Positions 26,217 to 34,944 of a stretch of DNA of 64,000 nucleotides are shown in pieces; positions within the stretch are counted from its first letter, which is position 1; the number at the start of each line of letters is the position of its first letter. The notes beneath the pieces are model-generated. The model was not told the DNA's origin. It saw only the letters and a list, made by a program, of their open reading frames with translations, and did not search any database. Origin of the DNA: Candidatus Sulfotelmatobacter sp. (lineage in GTDB: Bacteria > Acidobacteriota > Terriglobia > Terriglobales > Acidobacteriaceae); assembly GCA_036500765.1 (NCBI GenBank), contig DASYBM010000002.1:124001-188000 (forward strand), given 5' to 3'. The translations under genes and the position numbers were made by a program.

Positions 26217-26753
26217 TTATGCTTTAAGATATGCGCCCAATTCCTTGCGGAGTTGTTGTCTGCTGCGATGGACAATCACCGCCACGAACACCTGGGAAAT
26301 TCCAAGCATCCGCGCCACTTCCGGATTACTGAAGCCCTCGATAAATCGCAATACGAAAATCTCCGCCCAGCGCGGCTTGAGTTGAGCCATTGCTCGCCCC
26401 AGCGCCTGGCGCAACTCGCGAGAGTCGCGATGGGAGGACTCGGGCATGTCTGTAAGTTCTACGGTTCGGTCGCTCTGTCGCGACCGAATGACGTCAAGAG
26501 CCGCGTTGATGGCCGCGCGCCGTAAATAACTCTCTTCGTTTTCCAGGGCATCCGCTCCGGCCTCGCGCCGGAACAGCCGCAGAAACACGGTCTGCGATAC
26601 ATCCTCGGCATCCGCGGCATTGCCGGTAATCCGGTAGGCCGTGCGGAAAACCAAGGCGTGATGCGCCCGAAAGACCCGGTCGAATTCGTCCGGAATTACG
26701 ATTGCCGATTCCTCTGCCAATGCGCTTTGCAGGGTACGCCTCCCGTTGCTCAC
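26217..26753 (-). CDS. ECF RNA polymerase sigma factor
   Basis: 178 aa, GTG start. Region 2 spans about 22-90 (FDRVFRAHHALVFRTAYRITG, DAEDVSQTVFLRLFRRE) and region 4 about 120-175 (LKPRWAEIFVLRFIEGFSNPEVARMLGISQ, then a recognition helix). It heads an operon with the zf-HC2/FecR protein and two ABC pairs, all reading the same way with gaps of 52 bp or less. ECF factors usually activate their own operon; no promoter could be read with certainty in the 154 bp before the divergent kdgK gene. Confidence 0.9.
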   Translation of the reverse strand: MSNGRRTLQSALAEESAIVIPDEFDRVFRAHHALVFRTAYRITGNAADAEDVSQTVFLRLFRREAGADALENEESYLRRAAINAALDVIRSRQSDRTVELTDMPESSHRDSRELRQALGRAMAQLKPRWAEIFVLRFIEGFSNPEVARMLGISQVFVAVIVHRSRQQLRKELGAYLKA

Positions 26754-26907
26754 TCTTCTTACGCAAGTAAAGACGGCCTTGGGAAACGGTTCTTACAGCT
26801 TTGCCATTTATATTTTTGAGCGCTCATTTTCGAACCGTAGGATTCCGTTCCTGCAGCCCGGCCCGCAACCTGTATCATATTCGGGTTTAACGGGTTAGCC
26901 GGAAATC

Positions 26908-28023
26908 ATGCCGAAACTCAACATTAGGCCAACGTCCGACTGCAAGTGGGATCTGGTGAGCCTGGGCGAAGTCATGCTGCGGCTCGATCCCGGCGACGAG
27001 CGCATTTCGACCACGCGCCATTTTCGCGCCTGGGAGGGCGGTGGTGAATATAACGTGGCTCGCGGCCTCCGGCGTTGTTTTGGCATGGATACGGCAATCG
27101 TCACCGCGCTCGCCGACAATCCGGTAGGCCGGCTCGTCGAAGACCTCATGTTGCAAGGCGGCGTCAGTCAGGAATACGTCCGCTGGTCGCCGTATGACGG
27201 AGTCGGCCGCACCGTGCGCAACGGATTGAATTTTACCGAGCGCGGCTTCGGCATCCGCGCCGCTGTGGGCTGTTCCGATCGCGGGCATACTGCCGCGGCG
27301 CAGCTGAAACCGGGCGAGATTGATTGGGACCGGATCTTTTCGAAGGATGGCGCGCGCTGGTTTCATACCGGCGGAATTTTCTCTGCGCTGTCAGAAACCA
27401 CTCCGCTGGTCGCGCAGGAAGCGATGGAGGCCGCCCGGCGCGCCGGAACCATTGTCTCTTACGATCTGAATTACCGCGCGTCGCTGTGGAAGTCGATCGG
27501 CGGAAAAGCGAAAGCCCAGGAAGTGAACCGCCGATTAGCCCCGCTGGTTGACGTCATGCTCGGCAATGAAGAAGATTTCACCGCCGCTTTAGGATTTCCT
27601 GTCGCCGGACTTGACCTCGCAGGGAACGATGCGCAACATTCCAAGCTTGAGTCCGCCGGCTTTAAGCAGATGATTAAAACCGTGGTGACGGAATATCCGA
27701 AGCTTGCCGTGATTGCGACGACGCTGCGCCACGCCACGACCGCGACCCGGAATGATTGGGGCGCGCTGTGCTATTGCCATGGCGATTTCTACGAAGCGCC
27801 CGTGCGCGAGAATCTGGAAATCTACGACCGCGTCGGCGGCGGCGATTCATTCGCTTCGGGCTTGATCTATGGATTTCTGTCCGGCAAAGATCCGCAGTGG
27901 TGCGTCGAATGCGGCGCGGCGCACGGCGCACTGGCGATGACCACGCCCGGCGATACTACGATGGCGACGCTGGCGGAGGTGATGCAAGCGATGTCGTCGC
28001 GCACCGCCCGCATCGAACGATAA
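26908..28023 (+). CDS. kdgK: PfkB-family sugar kinase, probable 2-keto-3-deoxygluconate kinase
   Basis: 371-aa ribokinase-family enzyme. It has the N-terminal substrate-binding region (SLGEVMLRLDPGDERI, EGGGEYNVARGLRR) and the C-terminal PfkB signature DRVGGGDSFASG with the catalytic Asp. KdgK phosphorylates 2-keto-3-deoxygluconate (KDG) to KDPG in the cytoplasm. The assignment to KDG rests on the next gene, a KDPG aldolase 22 bp downstream, and on the neighbouring uronate genes. It has several extra residues relative to E. coli KdgK (about 309 aa), so another hexonate is possible. Confidence 0.85.
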   Translation: MPKLNIRPTSDCKWDLVSLGEVMLRLDPGDERISTTRHFRAWEGGGEYNVARGLRRCFGMDTAIVTALADNPVGRLVEDLMLQGGVSQEYVRWSPYDGVGRTVRNGLNFTERGFGIRAAVGCSDRGHTAAAQLKPGEIDWDRIFSKDGARWFHTGGIFSALSETTPLVAQEAMEAARRAGTIVSYDLNYRASLWKSIGGKAKAQEVNRRLAPLVDVMLGNEEDFTAALGFPVAGLDLAGNDAQHSKLESAGFKQMIKTVVTEYPKLAVIATTLRHATTATRNDWGALCYCHGDFYEAPVRENLEIYDRVGGGDSFASGLIYGFLSGKDPQWCVECGAAHGALAMTTPGDTTMATLAEVMQAMSSRTARIER

Positions 28024-28045
28024 AATTTCACGCCGGCACGAAATT

Positions 28046-28717
28046 ATGACCATTGACGATGTCATCCGCAGAATCGAAGAAGTTGGAATTGTCCCGGTCG
28101 TGCGCGCGGCGTCGGTGAAAGAGGCCACTCGCGCGGTAGAAGCCATCTGCGCCGGCGGCATTCCGGTGATTGAAATCACGATGACCGTTCCCAATGCCGT
28201 GTCTGTTATTCGGGAAGTTGCACAGCAATACCGCGACCAAGTGCTTATCGGAGCAGGCACCGTGACGACCGCCGATCAGGCCGAAGAGTGCATTCACGCG
28301 GGAGCGGAATTCTTAGTCAGCCCGGGATTTGCCGCGCCCGTGCTTGCCGTAGCGCACGCCGGCAAAATATTGGCGATCCCCGGCGCGCTCACTCCGACTG
28401 AACTGATGACCGCGCAGGCGCACGGCGCGCAACTGATTAAGATTTTTCCGTGCGGGAATGTCGGTGGAGCAAAATATCTGCGTTCGCTCAAAGCGCCGTT
28501 CCCCCACGCCCGATTGATTCCCACTGGCGGAGTCAACGCCGCGAACGCGGCGGAGTTCATCGTGGCGGGGGCCTTTGCCTTGGGTGTAGGAGCGGATTTG
28601 GTCGACGCGGCTGCCTTGCGGGAAGGGAATCTGGAGAAAATTACAAGAGCTGCCCAAGAATTGGTGCAAGCCGTATCTTCTGCCCGCGCCGCGCTTGGCG
28701 AGAAGCAAGGGCGCTGA
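28046..28717 (+). CDS. eda: KDPG/4-hydroxy-2-oxoglutarate aldolase
   Basis: 223-aa class I aldolase cleaving KDPG to pyruvate and glyceraldehyde 3-phosphate. Seen motifs: GGIPVIEITMTVPNA with the catalytic Glu, IGAGTVTTADQAEECIHAGA, the Schiff-base Lys in AQLIKIFPC, and the phosphate-binding PTGGVN. The Arg that follows the catalytic Glu in E. coli Eda (EVTLR) is Thr here (EITMT), a common variant. It forms a two-gene unit with kdgK and completes the lower part of the hexuronate route. Confidence 0.93.
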   Translation: MTIDDVIRRIEEVGIVPVVRAASVKEATRAVEAICAGGIPVIEITMTVPNAVSVIREVAQQYRDQVLIGAGTVTTADQAEECIHAGAEFLVSPGFAAPVLAVAHAGKILAIPGALTPTELMTAQAHGAQLIKIFPCGNVGGAKYLRSLKAPFPHARLIPTGGVNAANAAEFIVAGAFALGVGADLVDAAALREGNLEKITRAAQELVQAVSSARAALGEKQGR

Positions 28718-28732
28718 AGCATGTTCTGTGCT

Positions 28733-28792
28733 AAGTCATTGAACTTCCGTGCAAGTCGTTGAGTTCCGGTGGAAGTGATTGAAACGTCGTAC
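28733..28792. repeat. three tandem 20-bp direct repeats
   Basis: Units start at 28733, 28753 and 28773 with an exact 20-bp period. Each begins AAGTSRTTGAR; the first two continue with a TTCCG(G)TG core and the third is more diverged. It lies just after the eda stop codon. Confidence 0.7.
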
Positions 28793-28953
28793 AGCGCACC
28801 ACGGAGCCGGTACGCGAGGAATTTTGCGTGCGGTAATGCTTCCCCCGCCCGAACATCCGATCGTCGATGCTGGGGCCCTTTCCGGCTCCGCAAATGGCAT
28901 TCGAGAGAAGGGCCGGAATGCCCTCATTCCCTCCTGCGCCTTTGGATTTGTCA

Positions 28954-28985
28954 TACGTACAAATATGGATACGTTTATGTACGTA
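28954..28985. promoter_or_regulatory. inverted repeat TACGTACA-N16-TGTACGTA
   Basis: Perfect 8-bp arms at 28954-28961 and 28978-28985 with a 16-bp AT-rich spacer that itself holds ATACGT. It lies downstream of both flanking genes (eda ends and the SDR gene ends towards it), so it is not an obvious promoter operator. It could be a protein site, or a stem in both 3' ends. Function unknown. Confidence 0.4.
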
Positions 28986-29031
28986 CATTCTGGTATGTTA
29001 TATGTAATTCCGTAGACTCCCGGCGTTAGTC

Positions 29032-29808
29032 CTATTGATTCGCGCCGCTCGCCAGAACTCCACCGTCCACGGGCAGCACGATCCCGGTTACGAAGCTGGC
29101 CGCATCCGAGGCCAGGAACACCGCGGCGCCTACGAGTTCTTCCAGTTCGCCGAAGCGCTTCATGGGCGTCCGCATCATGACTTCCGCCCCACGGCCCGTC
29201 CCTACCAGCAGCTTTTCGCTGAGCGGAGTGCGGAAGTAGCCGGGCGCAATCGCGTTCACGCAAATTCCGTGCTGCGCCCATTCGATGGCGAGCGATTTGG
29301 TCAGCGACGCCAGCGCCGCCTTGCTGGCCGAGTACGCCGCCACTTCGAATAGCGCCAGAAACGTCCCCATGGATGCGATGTTGATGATGCGTCCGTATTT
29401 GCGCTCGATCATATGGCGTCCGAAGACCTGGCAGGCGCGCAGCGTGCCGGTGAGATTCGTGTCCATGATGCGATTCCAGTCGGCTTCGGGAAAATCCAGC
29501 GTGGGGGCGCGTTTGGTAATTCCCGCGGCATTGACCATGATGTCCACTTTCCCGAATGCATCCACGCAAGCCTTCAGCAGCGCCTCTAAAGAGGCACGGT
29601 CAGCTACGTCGCACGTCACGCGCAACGAGCGCCGGTCCAAGGCTTCGATCTCTTCGGCCAGCGTCTTGACCAGTTCCATTCGCCTCGCACTTGCTACTAC
29701 GTCGGCGCCCGCCTGTGCCAGACCGAGGGCGAGCGTCTTGCCAATTCCGGAGCTGCCGCCGACGACGACCGCGACTTTGCCCGCAAGATCAAGCTGCTTA
29801 TAAGCCAT
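29032..29808 (-). CDS. SDR oxidoreductase of the hexuronate cluster
   Basis: 258-aa short-chain dehydrogenase. The ATG at 29808 has a GAGGAA site; the frame extends 18 codons further, but that part (ADECVRRHV) is encoded by a family B repeat and is not credible. NAD(P) motif VVGGSSGIGKT, NAG motif NAAGIT, active site Ser in INIASMG and YSASK. Closest by eye to gluconate 5-dehydrogenase or 2-deoxy-D-gluconate 3-dehydrogenase types (IdnO/KduD). Lying after manD, and with no UxuB/UxaB-type reductase seen, it is a candidate fructuronate/mannonate oxidoreductase; this is inference. Confidence 0.88.
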   Translation of the reverse strand: MAYKQLDLAGKVAVVVGGSSGIGKTLALGLAQAGADVVASARRMELVKTLAEEIEALDRRSLRVTCDVADRASLEALLKACVDAFGKVDIMVNAAGITKRAPTLDFPEADWNRIMDTNLTGTLRACQVFGRHMIERKYGRIINIASMGTFLALFEVAAYSASKAALASLTKSLAIEWAQHGICVNAIAPGYFRTPLSEKLLVGTGRGAEVMMRTPMKRFGELEELVGAAVFLASDAASFVTGIVLPVDGGVLASGANQ

Positions 29809-29826
29809 AGTTCCTCGAAGTGTGAA

Positions 29827-29904
29827 CACGTGGCGGCGGACGCATTCGTCCGCGCGCGCCAAATTCTATTGCATGGGCCCCGGACGAATGCGTCCGGGGC
29901 TACG
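29827..29904 (+). repeat. family B palindromic repeat, full copy
   Basis: 78 bp from CACGTGGCGGCGGACGCATT to GACGAATGCGTCCGGGGCTACG's end. The half-sites GGACGCATTCGTCC and GGACGAATGCGTCC are reverse complements, and each can also fold on its own with a 4-base loop. It lies between the SDR start and the manD stop. It is matched in the opposite orientation by 33467-33544, which has the same length. Confidence 0.88.
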
Positions 29905-29911
29905 CGATTTG

Positions 29912-31120
29912 CTACCAGTTAAACATCGTGCCGTCGAGTTTGCGGTTTACTGGCAGGTAGGCCCGTTCGTAGGGAAACTTCTCCGCCAACTTCTCGTCAT
30001 AGTCCACGCCCAATCCTGCCGCGTCGCCCGGATGCAAATATCCATTCTTGAATGAATACGCGTGCGGGAAGACTTCGTCGGTTTCTTTCGTATGCCGCAT
30101 ATATTCCTGGATGCCGAAATTGTTGATGGAAATATCGAAGTGCAGCGCTGCTGCCATCGCCACGGGAGAAAGATCGGTGGCGCCGTGGCATCCCGTGCGC
30201 ACGTGATAGATCTCCGCCAGGGCGGCGATTTTCTTGAGATGCGTCAACCCGCCACCATGCACCACCGTCATGCGCAGATAGTCGATCAATTGTTCCTGAA
30301 TCAGAATATGCGCATCCCAAATCGAATTGAAAATTTCGCCAACCGCCAGCGGCGTAGTGGTGTGCTGGCGGATGATGCGGAAGCCCTCCTGCAACTCGGC
30401 CGTGACCGCATCTTCGAGCCAGAACAGGTGATACGGTTCCAGGCTTTTTCCCAGCCGCCCCGCTTCGATCGGAGTGAGCCGGTGATGCACGTCGTGCAGC
30501 AGGTGCAGATCCTCGCCAAATTTTAGCCGCAGCGCTTCGAAGAGTTTAGGCACATGCAGAAGATATTTTTCCGTCGACCACACATTTTCAGGCGGCAAAC
30601 CTTTTTCCGCCGGCTCGTAGTACAACTTGTCGCGGGCCACGCCGTAAGTCGAAGGCAGCCCCGGGATGCCCGACTGCGCCCGCACCGCCAGATATCCCAT
30701 GTCTTGATATCTCGCAACTTCGTCCGACGTCTCTTCAATGTCGCGACCGTTGGCGTGGCCGTAGACCATCACGCCGGTGCGGCTCTGGCCGCCGAGCAGA
30801 TTGTAGACGGGCGTATTCAGCGCTTTGCCTTTGATGTCCCATAGCGCCATATCGACGGCGGCGATCGCGGTCATGGTCACGGGGCCGCGACGCCAGTAGG
30901 CTCCGCGGTATAGGTATTGCCAGACATCTTCAGTCTGAAAGGGATCGCGCCCAACTAGGCAGGGAACCAGGTGGTCCGAAAGATACGAAGCCACCGCCAA
31001 CTCGCGGCCATTGAGCGTGGCATCGCCCAGCCCATAAATTCCTTCGTCCGTGGAGATTTTTAGTGTGACGAAGTTTCGTCCCGGGCAGGTGACGAATATT
31101 TTGGCATCCGTGATCTTCAC
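29912..31120 (-). CDS. manD: D-mannonate dehydratase (ManD, enolase superfamily)
   Basis: 402 aa, the exact usual length of ManD. It dehydrates D-mannonate to 2-keto-3-deoxygluconate in the cytoplasm. All residues known for characterised ManD proteins fall at the expected positions: Arg147 and Tyr159 ([14 protein letters not shown]), metal ligands Asp210, Glu236 and Glu262, and His212 (HDVHHRLTP). The C-terminus DGTMFNW is also family-typical. Some close relatives act slowly or on D-gluconate, so activity level is not certain. It takes the place of UxuA in this cluster and feeds KdgK/Eda encoded just beyond the SDR gene. It is 174 bp downstream of an MFS transporter gene, with a family C repeat in between. 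Confidence 0.93.
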   Translation of the reverse strand: MKITDAKIFVTCPGRNFVTLKISTDEGIYGLGDATLNGRELAVASYLSDHLVPCLVGRDPFQTEDVWQYLYRGAYWRRGPVTMTAIAAVDMALWDIKGKALNTPVYNLLGGQSRTGVMVYGHANGRDIEETSDEVARYQDMGYLAVRAQSGIPGLPSTYGVARDKLYYEPAEKGLPPENVWSTEKYLLHVPKLFEALRLKFGEDLHLLHDVHHRLTPIEAGRLGKSLEPYHLFWLEDAVTAELQEGFRIIRQHTTTPLAVGEIFNSIWDAHILIQEQLIDYLRMTVVHGGGLTHLKKIAALAEIYHVRTGCHGATDLSPVAMAAALHFDISINNFGIQEYMRHTKETDEVFPHAYSFKNGYLHPGDAAGLGVDYDEKLAEKFPYERAYLPVNRKLDGTMFNW

Positions 31121-31182
31121 CGGTGTCTCCTCGTAGTGCGATCCAAACTCAATCCAGAGAGTGTATCGAAAGCTTCGGTAGT

Positions 31183-31290
31183 GTGGCAGTTTGGCTTACC
31201 CGTCACTCCGGTCGAGCGTGAGATCCTTCGCTTCGCCTGAAAAACGGCTACGCTCAGGATGACAATCCTGGTCTAAACTGCACCACCACC
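31183..31290 (+). repeat. family C repeat, long copy
   Basis: Core GAGATCCTTCGCTTCGCCTG continuing to CTACGCTCAGGATGACA, flanked by GTGGCAGTTTGG on the left and CTAAACTGCACCAC on the right, which are imperfect inverted ends. The same flank (AGTTTGGCTTAC) occurs in the copy at 44431-44528. It lies just after the MFS gene stop. Confidence 0.82.
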
Positions 31291-31294
31291 AGCT

Positions 31295-32614
31295 TCAGAT
31301 TCTGCGCACGAGTCCTTGATCGGTCGCCGCTGTGTTGCGCACCAACAGCAGCACTAGAACCATGCCCACCAGCGGGACCAGTCCCGCCAGAATGATGATG
31401 GGATCGAACGAATGCGTGCCCGTTGCCTGCCGGGCGTCGGAAAAATATCCGATAAGCTTGAATGCGACGATCGTGCCGATGCCCGCGCCGGTCCCGCTCA
31501 GTCCGCTGACGGACGCGACTGACTCGCTGCCGAACAGGTCCGACGGCAACACGTTGGCCATGGTCGTGAAACCTGCGTAGGTGAACGTCACGAGGCCGAA
31601 TAAGAATGCGATGAGGTAAAGATTCGTTGTGAAGATGGTGGGGATGATCAGCGTCATGCCGATACCGCCGTAAATAATCGGCGCCTTGCGGGCGGCTCCC
31701 AGAGACCATCCGCGCTTGATCAGGTAACCGGAAAGGCCGCCCGCGAAGAAGCTTCCCACATCGGCGGCGATGAACGGAATCCATACGGCGATCAGCCCGC
31801 TGCGTAGTTCAATACCCTTCGCGACCAGATAGATCGGAAACCATTCTGCAATGAAGAAAAAGACCGGGTCGGTAAAGGCGCGGGCGATGATCGCTCCCCA
31901 GGTCTGCGGGAGTTTTAAGAGTTCGCTCCAGCGCGGGCGAGTTTCACTTCGAGCTTGGCCGTCTTGTGATGCGTTCGACTCGCGCTTGTCGGCGACAATC
32001 ATTGCGAGTTCAGACTGACTGAGGCGGCGGTGGGATTCCGGCGGATAGTACAGCCAGCGCCAGAACATCAGCCAGATAAAGCCAAGTGCGCCGGGAACCA
32101 TGAAGGCAGGCCGCCATCCCCAGCGAAAGTAAATCCACAACACGATGAAGGGAGCGACTGCGCCGCCGATAGAAGAACCGCTGTCGAAGAGCGCCGTCGC
32201 CAATGCGCGCTCGCGCTTGGGAAACCATTCCGAGACTGCTTTCGTCGCAGCGGGCCAGTTCGCGGATTCGCCCGTGCCCAGCAGAAAGCGAAATGTAGCG
32301 AAGCTGTAGAAGCCGCCGGCCAGCGATGTGAGCATGGAGATCAGCGAATACCAGATCACGCTGAGGGTGAGGCCGCGCCGCGTGCCGATGCGGTCCATCA
32401 GGCGGCCAAAGGCGCTTTGCCCGATCGAATACGCGACGCGGAAGGCGATGGCGATATTCGCGTAATCGGAATTGGTCCAGTGATATTGGAGTTTGAGATA
32501 AGGCGCCAGCAGGGAAAGCGTTTGCCGGTCGATGTAGTTGATGACTGTGGAAGCGAACAGCAGACCGCCAATCCACCAACGCAACGACGGAATCGGCTTC
32601 CGGGCGATCGCCAT
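31295..32614 (-). CDS. MFS transporter, ACS family (hexuronate/glucarate type)
   Basis: 439-aa inner-membrane symporter with 12 predicted helices. N-terminal INYIDRQTLSLLAPYLK, motif A GRLMDRIGTRRG and the GTGESANWPAATKAVSEWFP segment are typical of the anion:cation symporter (ACS) family (ExuT, GudP). It is 17 bp after the NagB-like gene, so they are probably co-transcribed. The neighbourhood suggests uptake of galacturonate, glucuronate or related aldonates; the exact substrate is inferred. Confidence 0.9.
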   Translation of the reverse strand: MAIARKPIPSLRWWIGGLLFASTVINYIDRQTLSLLAPYLKLQYHWTNSDYANIAIAFRVAYSIGQSAFGRLMDRIGTRRGLTLSVIWYSLISMLTSLAGGFYSFATFRFLLGTGESANWPAATKAVSEWFPKRERALATALFDSGSSIGGAVAPFIVLWIYFRWGWRPAFMVPGALGFIWLMFWRWLYYPPESHRRLSQSELAMIVADKRESNASQDGQARSETRPRWSELLKLPQTWGAIIARAFTDPVFFFIAEWFPIYLVAKGIELRSGLIAVWIPFIAADVGSFFAGGLSGYLIKRGWSLGAARKAPIIYGGIGMTLIIPTIFTTNLYLIAFLFGLVTFTYAGFTTMANVLPSDLFGSESVASVSGLSGTGAGIGTIVAFKLIGYFSDARQATGTHSFDPIIILAGLVPLVGMVLVLLLVRNTAATDQGLVRRI

Positions 32615-32631
32615 GGGGGATGTTCAGATGA

Positions 32632-33438
32632 TTAAGAGCTCACCGTAATCTGCGAGTCGGCCGCGAGCGCGCGTTGCAGTGCGGGACTTAGCAACGACGC
32701 CGAGCCCGCATCCAGATAAACGGTCGCATGGGGATGCTGGCGCAGAATCGACGCCGGCGCCATCGGGCTGATCTCGCCTTCGAGGCAAGCCTTCACGGCT
32801 CGGGCCTTGCGTTCCTCGGGAACGACTACGAGAAGTTCTCTGGCTTTGAGAATTTGCCGCGGCGACATGGAGATGGCTCGCGTGGGGACTTTGGAAATGT
32901 CGGCGAACCAGCCTTCGCCCACTTGCTGCCTGCGACAGGCTTCGTCGAGTTCCACGATGATGTACGGATCTTCCGTGGTGAAATCGGCGGGCGGATCGTT
33001 GAAGGCGATGTGGGCGTTTTCACCGATGCCGAGGAAGGCAACATCGATCGGCGCGGAGGCAAGTTGCATGCCCACCTCGCGAATGACCGAAGCTACGTCG
33101 GCGGCATCGCCCTCGAGGGCATGAAAGCGAACGATGTCCGTCTTCCTCACCAGGCGTTCGATCAGGATCTTGCGGAAGCTGGCCGGATGCGCGATGGGCA
33201 GGCTGATGTATTCGTCGAGGTGAAAGGCTTCGACTTTGGTCCAATCGATATCCGGCGTACTGGTCAGAGCATTCAGGAATTCGAACTGCGAAGTGCCGGT
33301 GGCGGCGATGATGCGCGCGCGACCTCGCTCGGCAAGCGCGCGCCGGATCGCTGCGGCAGCCTGAACGGCGGCGGCGCGGCCTAGCGAGATTTTGTCGTCG
33401 AAGAGTCTGATGAGCAAGGCATCACTCCGTTCAAGCAT
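32632..33438 (-). CDS. NagB-like glucosamine-6-phosphate deaminase homologue
   Basis: 268 aa, NagB/RpiA/DeoR fold. Recognisable are [12 protein letters not shown] (phosphate loop), [10 protein letters not shown] with the Asp equivalent to E. coli Asp72, and [17 protein letters not shown] in place of GxGxDGHIAFNEP. In the last motif the general-base Asp141 is Asn and Glu148 is Asp, although His143 is kept. It is therefore a paralogue whose activity should not be assumed: it may be a deaminase or isomerase for another sugar phosphate. It sits between two uronate-type MFS transporters. Confidence 0.82.
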   Translation of the reverse strand: MLERSDALLIRLFDDKISLGRAAAVQAAAAIRRALAERGRARIIAATGTSQFEFLNALTSTPDIDWTKVEAFHLDEYISLPIAHPASFRKILIERLVRKTDIVRFHALEGDAADVASVIREVGMQLASAPIDVAFLGIGENAHIAFNDPPADFTTEDPYIIVELDEACRRQQVGEGWFADISKVPTRAISMSPRQILKARELLVVVPEERKARAVKACLEGEISPMAPASILRQHPHATVYLDAGSASLLSPALQRALAADSQITVSS

Positions 33439-33466
33439 GATCGGGCCGGCAGATTATACGAAATCA

Positions 33467-33544
33467 CGTAGCCCCGGACGCATTCGTCCGGGGGCGGCAT
33501 CCCGAATCCAGCGCGGGCGGACGAATGCGTCCGCCGCCACGTGG
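33467..33544 (-). repeat. family B palindromic repeat, full copy
   Basis: Inverse of the 29827-29904 copy, also 78 bp, running from CGTAGCCCCGGACGCATTCG to GCCGCCACGTGG. It fills most of the 111-bp gap between the MFS stop and the NagB-like start. Outer and inner half-sites are conserved; the central 25 bp differ. Confidence 0.88.
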
Positions 33545-33549
33545 TTTTA

Positions 33550-34839
33550 TCAGACCTGCGCCGGTTGGAGGCGGGGGGCCAGCAGGTGTACGAAGGCGAA
33601 TGCCACCAGATACGCAAGGCCTGCCATGATGAATATCGGAACGTACGATCCGGTGCGTTCTAAAATGTATCCCACAATCTTGGCGACGAACATTCCGCTG
33701 ATCGATCCGGCCATGGTGGCGAAGCCCACGACCGACCCAACGGCGCTGCGCGGAAGCATATCGGAAGTCAGGGTGTAGATATTGGCCGACCAGCCCTGAT
33801 GCGCGCCCGCGGCGAGCGCAATGAGGAAGACGGCCAGCCAGGCATCGTTGGTGCGCGCCGCAATCATGATGGGCGTCACCGCCAGGGCGCAGGCCAGCAG
33901 CGCCGTTTTGCGGCTGGCGTTCACCGACCATCCTCGTTTTAAGAGCCAAGACGAGAGGCTGCCGCCGCTGACACTGCCGATGCTGGCTCCGGTATAAATC
34001 ACAAACAGGGGCAGGGCCATGCCGCGCAAATTTAGGCCGAGATTGCGGCTCAGAAAGTCCGGCATCCAGAAAAGATAGACCCACCAGATTGGGTCGGTGA
34101 AGAACTTGCCCATCGTCACCGCCCACACCTGGCGGTGCCTGAGCAGAGTTCTCAACGGAATTCGCGCGGACTCTTCTTCGCGATCACTCTGGATGTGGGC
34201 GAGTTCAGCTGGCGAAACGCGATTACTTTCTTCCGGCCTGCGATATATTGCAAGCCAAGACGAGATCCAGACGAATCCCATTGCGCCGGTGGCGATGAAA
34301 GCCATGCGCCAGCCAAAGCGATAGGTCAGCCAGGGAACCACCAGCGGGGTCACAATCGCGCCGACGTTGGCCCCGGAATTGAACAGGCCGGTGGCGAGCG
34401 CGCGCTCCCGTTTGGGAAACCACTCGGCGACTGCCTTGATTGATGCCGGGAAGCTGCCCGCTTCGCCGATCCCGAGGCTGAAGCGCGCCACTGCGAATTG
34501 AAATACGGAACCGGCGGCGGCATGGGCCATGGCGGCCAGGCTCCATACGAACACCGCCAGGGAGAACCCGCGGCGTGTTCCCAGCCAGTCGATCAACTTG
34601 CCGACGAAGAGCGAGCCTGCGGCGTAGGCCAACTGAAAGGCGAAGACGATGTTGCTGTATCCGATCTCGGTCCAACCGAATTGAAGTTGCAGGGTCGGTT
34701 TCAGCAGAGCGATGACCTGGCGATCCATGTAGTTGACGGTCGCGGCAAAGAACAGAAGGCCGCAGATGAGCCAGCGCCGGCCTCCGATGTGAGTCACCGG
34801 CGTGTTTTCCGAAACTGATGGCATGGGACGTAGGTTCAT
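33550..34839 (-). CDS. MFS transporter, ACS family
   Basis: Second ACS-type symporter of the cluster, about 429 aa from this ATG. Other starts in frame are GTG 34881 and ATG 34824; none has a ribosome-binding site. 12 helices; VNYMDRQVIALLKPTLQ, GKLIDWLGTRRG, GIGEAGSFPASIKAVAEWFP. It differs clearly from the transporter at 31295-32614, so the two probably take different acids. It is first in the minus-strand series MFS, NagB-like, MFS, ManD, SDR. Confidence 0.9.
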   Translation of the reverse strand: MNLRPMPSVSENTPVTHIGGRRWLICGLLFFAATVNYMDRQVIALLKPTLQLQFGWTEIGYSNIVFAFQLAYAAGSLFVGKLIDWLGTRRGFSLAVFVWSLAAMAHAAAGSVFQFAVARFSLGIGEAGSFPASIKAVAEWFPKRERALATGLFNSGANVGAIVTPLVVPWLTYRFGWRMAFIATGAMGFVWISSWLAIYRRPEESNRVSPAELAHIQSDREEESARIPLRTLLRHRQVWAVTMGKFFTDPIWWVYLFWMPDFLSRNLGLNLRGMALPLFVIYTGASIGSVSGGSLSSWLLKRGWSVNASRKTALLACALAVTPIMIAARTNDAWLAVFLIALAAGAHQGWSANIYTLTSDMLPRSAVGSVVGFATMAGSISGMFVAKIVGYILERTGSYVPIFIMAGLAYLVAFAFVHLLAPRLQPAQV

Positions 34840-34856
34840 CGGATTGGGAGTACGCG

Positions 34857-34874
34857 ACGTGCACCGCTGCACGT
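34857..34874. promoter_or_regulatory. palindrome ACGTGCA-N4-TGCACGT upstream of MFS gene
   Basis: Perfect 7-bp inverted repeat with a CCGC spacer, 18 bp upstream of the proposed MFS start. Size and symmetry suit a dimeric repressor site (LacI or GntR type), but no cognate regulator gene is in the cluster. If the gene began at GTG 34881 this would be coding. Confidence 0.35.
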
Positions 34875-34944
34875 GGTTCACTAGACATGCAGCAAGGCCT
34901 CTGCGTCAAGGCGCGGATGACAAGGGTCGTGGTCGTTTTGCAGG

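Larger units (their letters stand above)
28718..29031. other. intergenic region between eda and the SDR gene
   Basis: 314 bp between convergent genes. It contains a 3 x 20 bp direct repeat near the eda end and an inverted repeat of TACGTACA in an AT-rich patch near the SDR end. No convincing gene: short frames here use codons unlike the neighbours. Confidence 0.55.

Noticed and set aside
28736-29569. 277-codon minus-strand frame overlapping the SDR gene
   Set aside because: Out-of-phase shadow of the SDR gene extended through the repeat-rich intergenic region.
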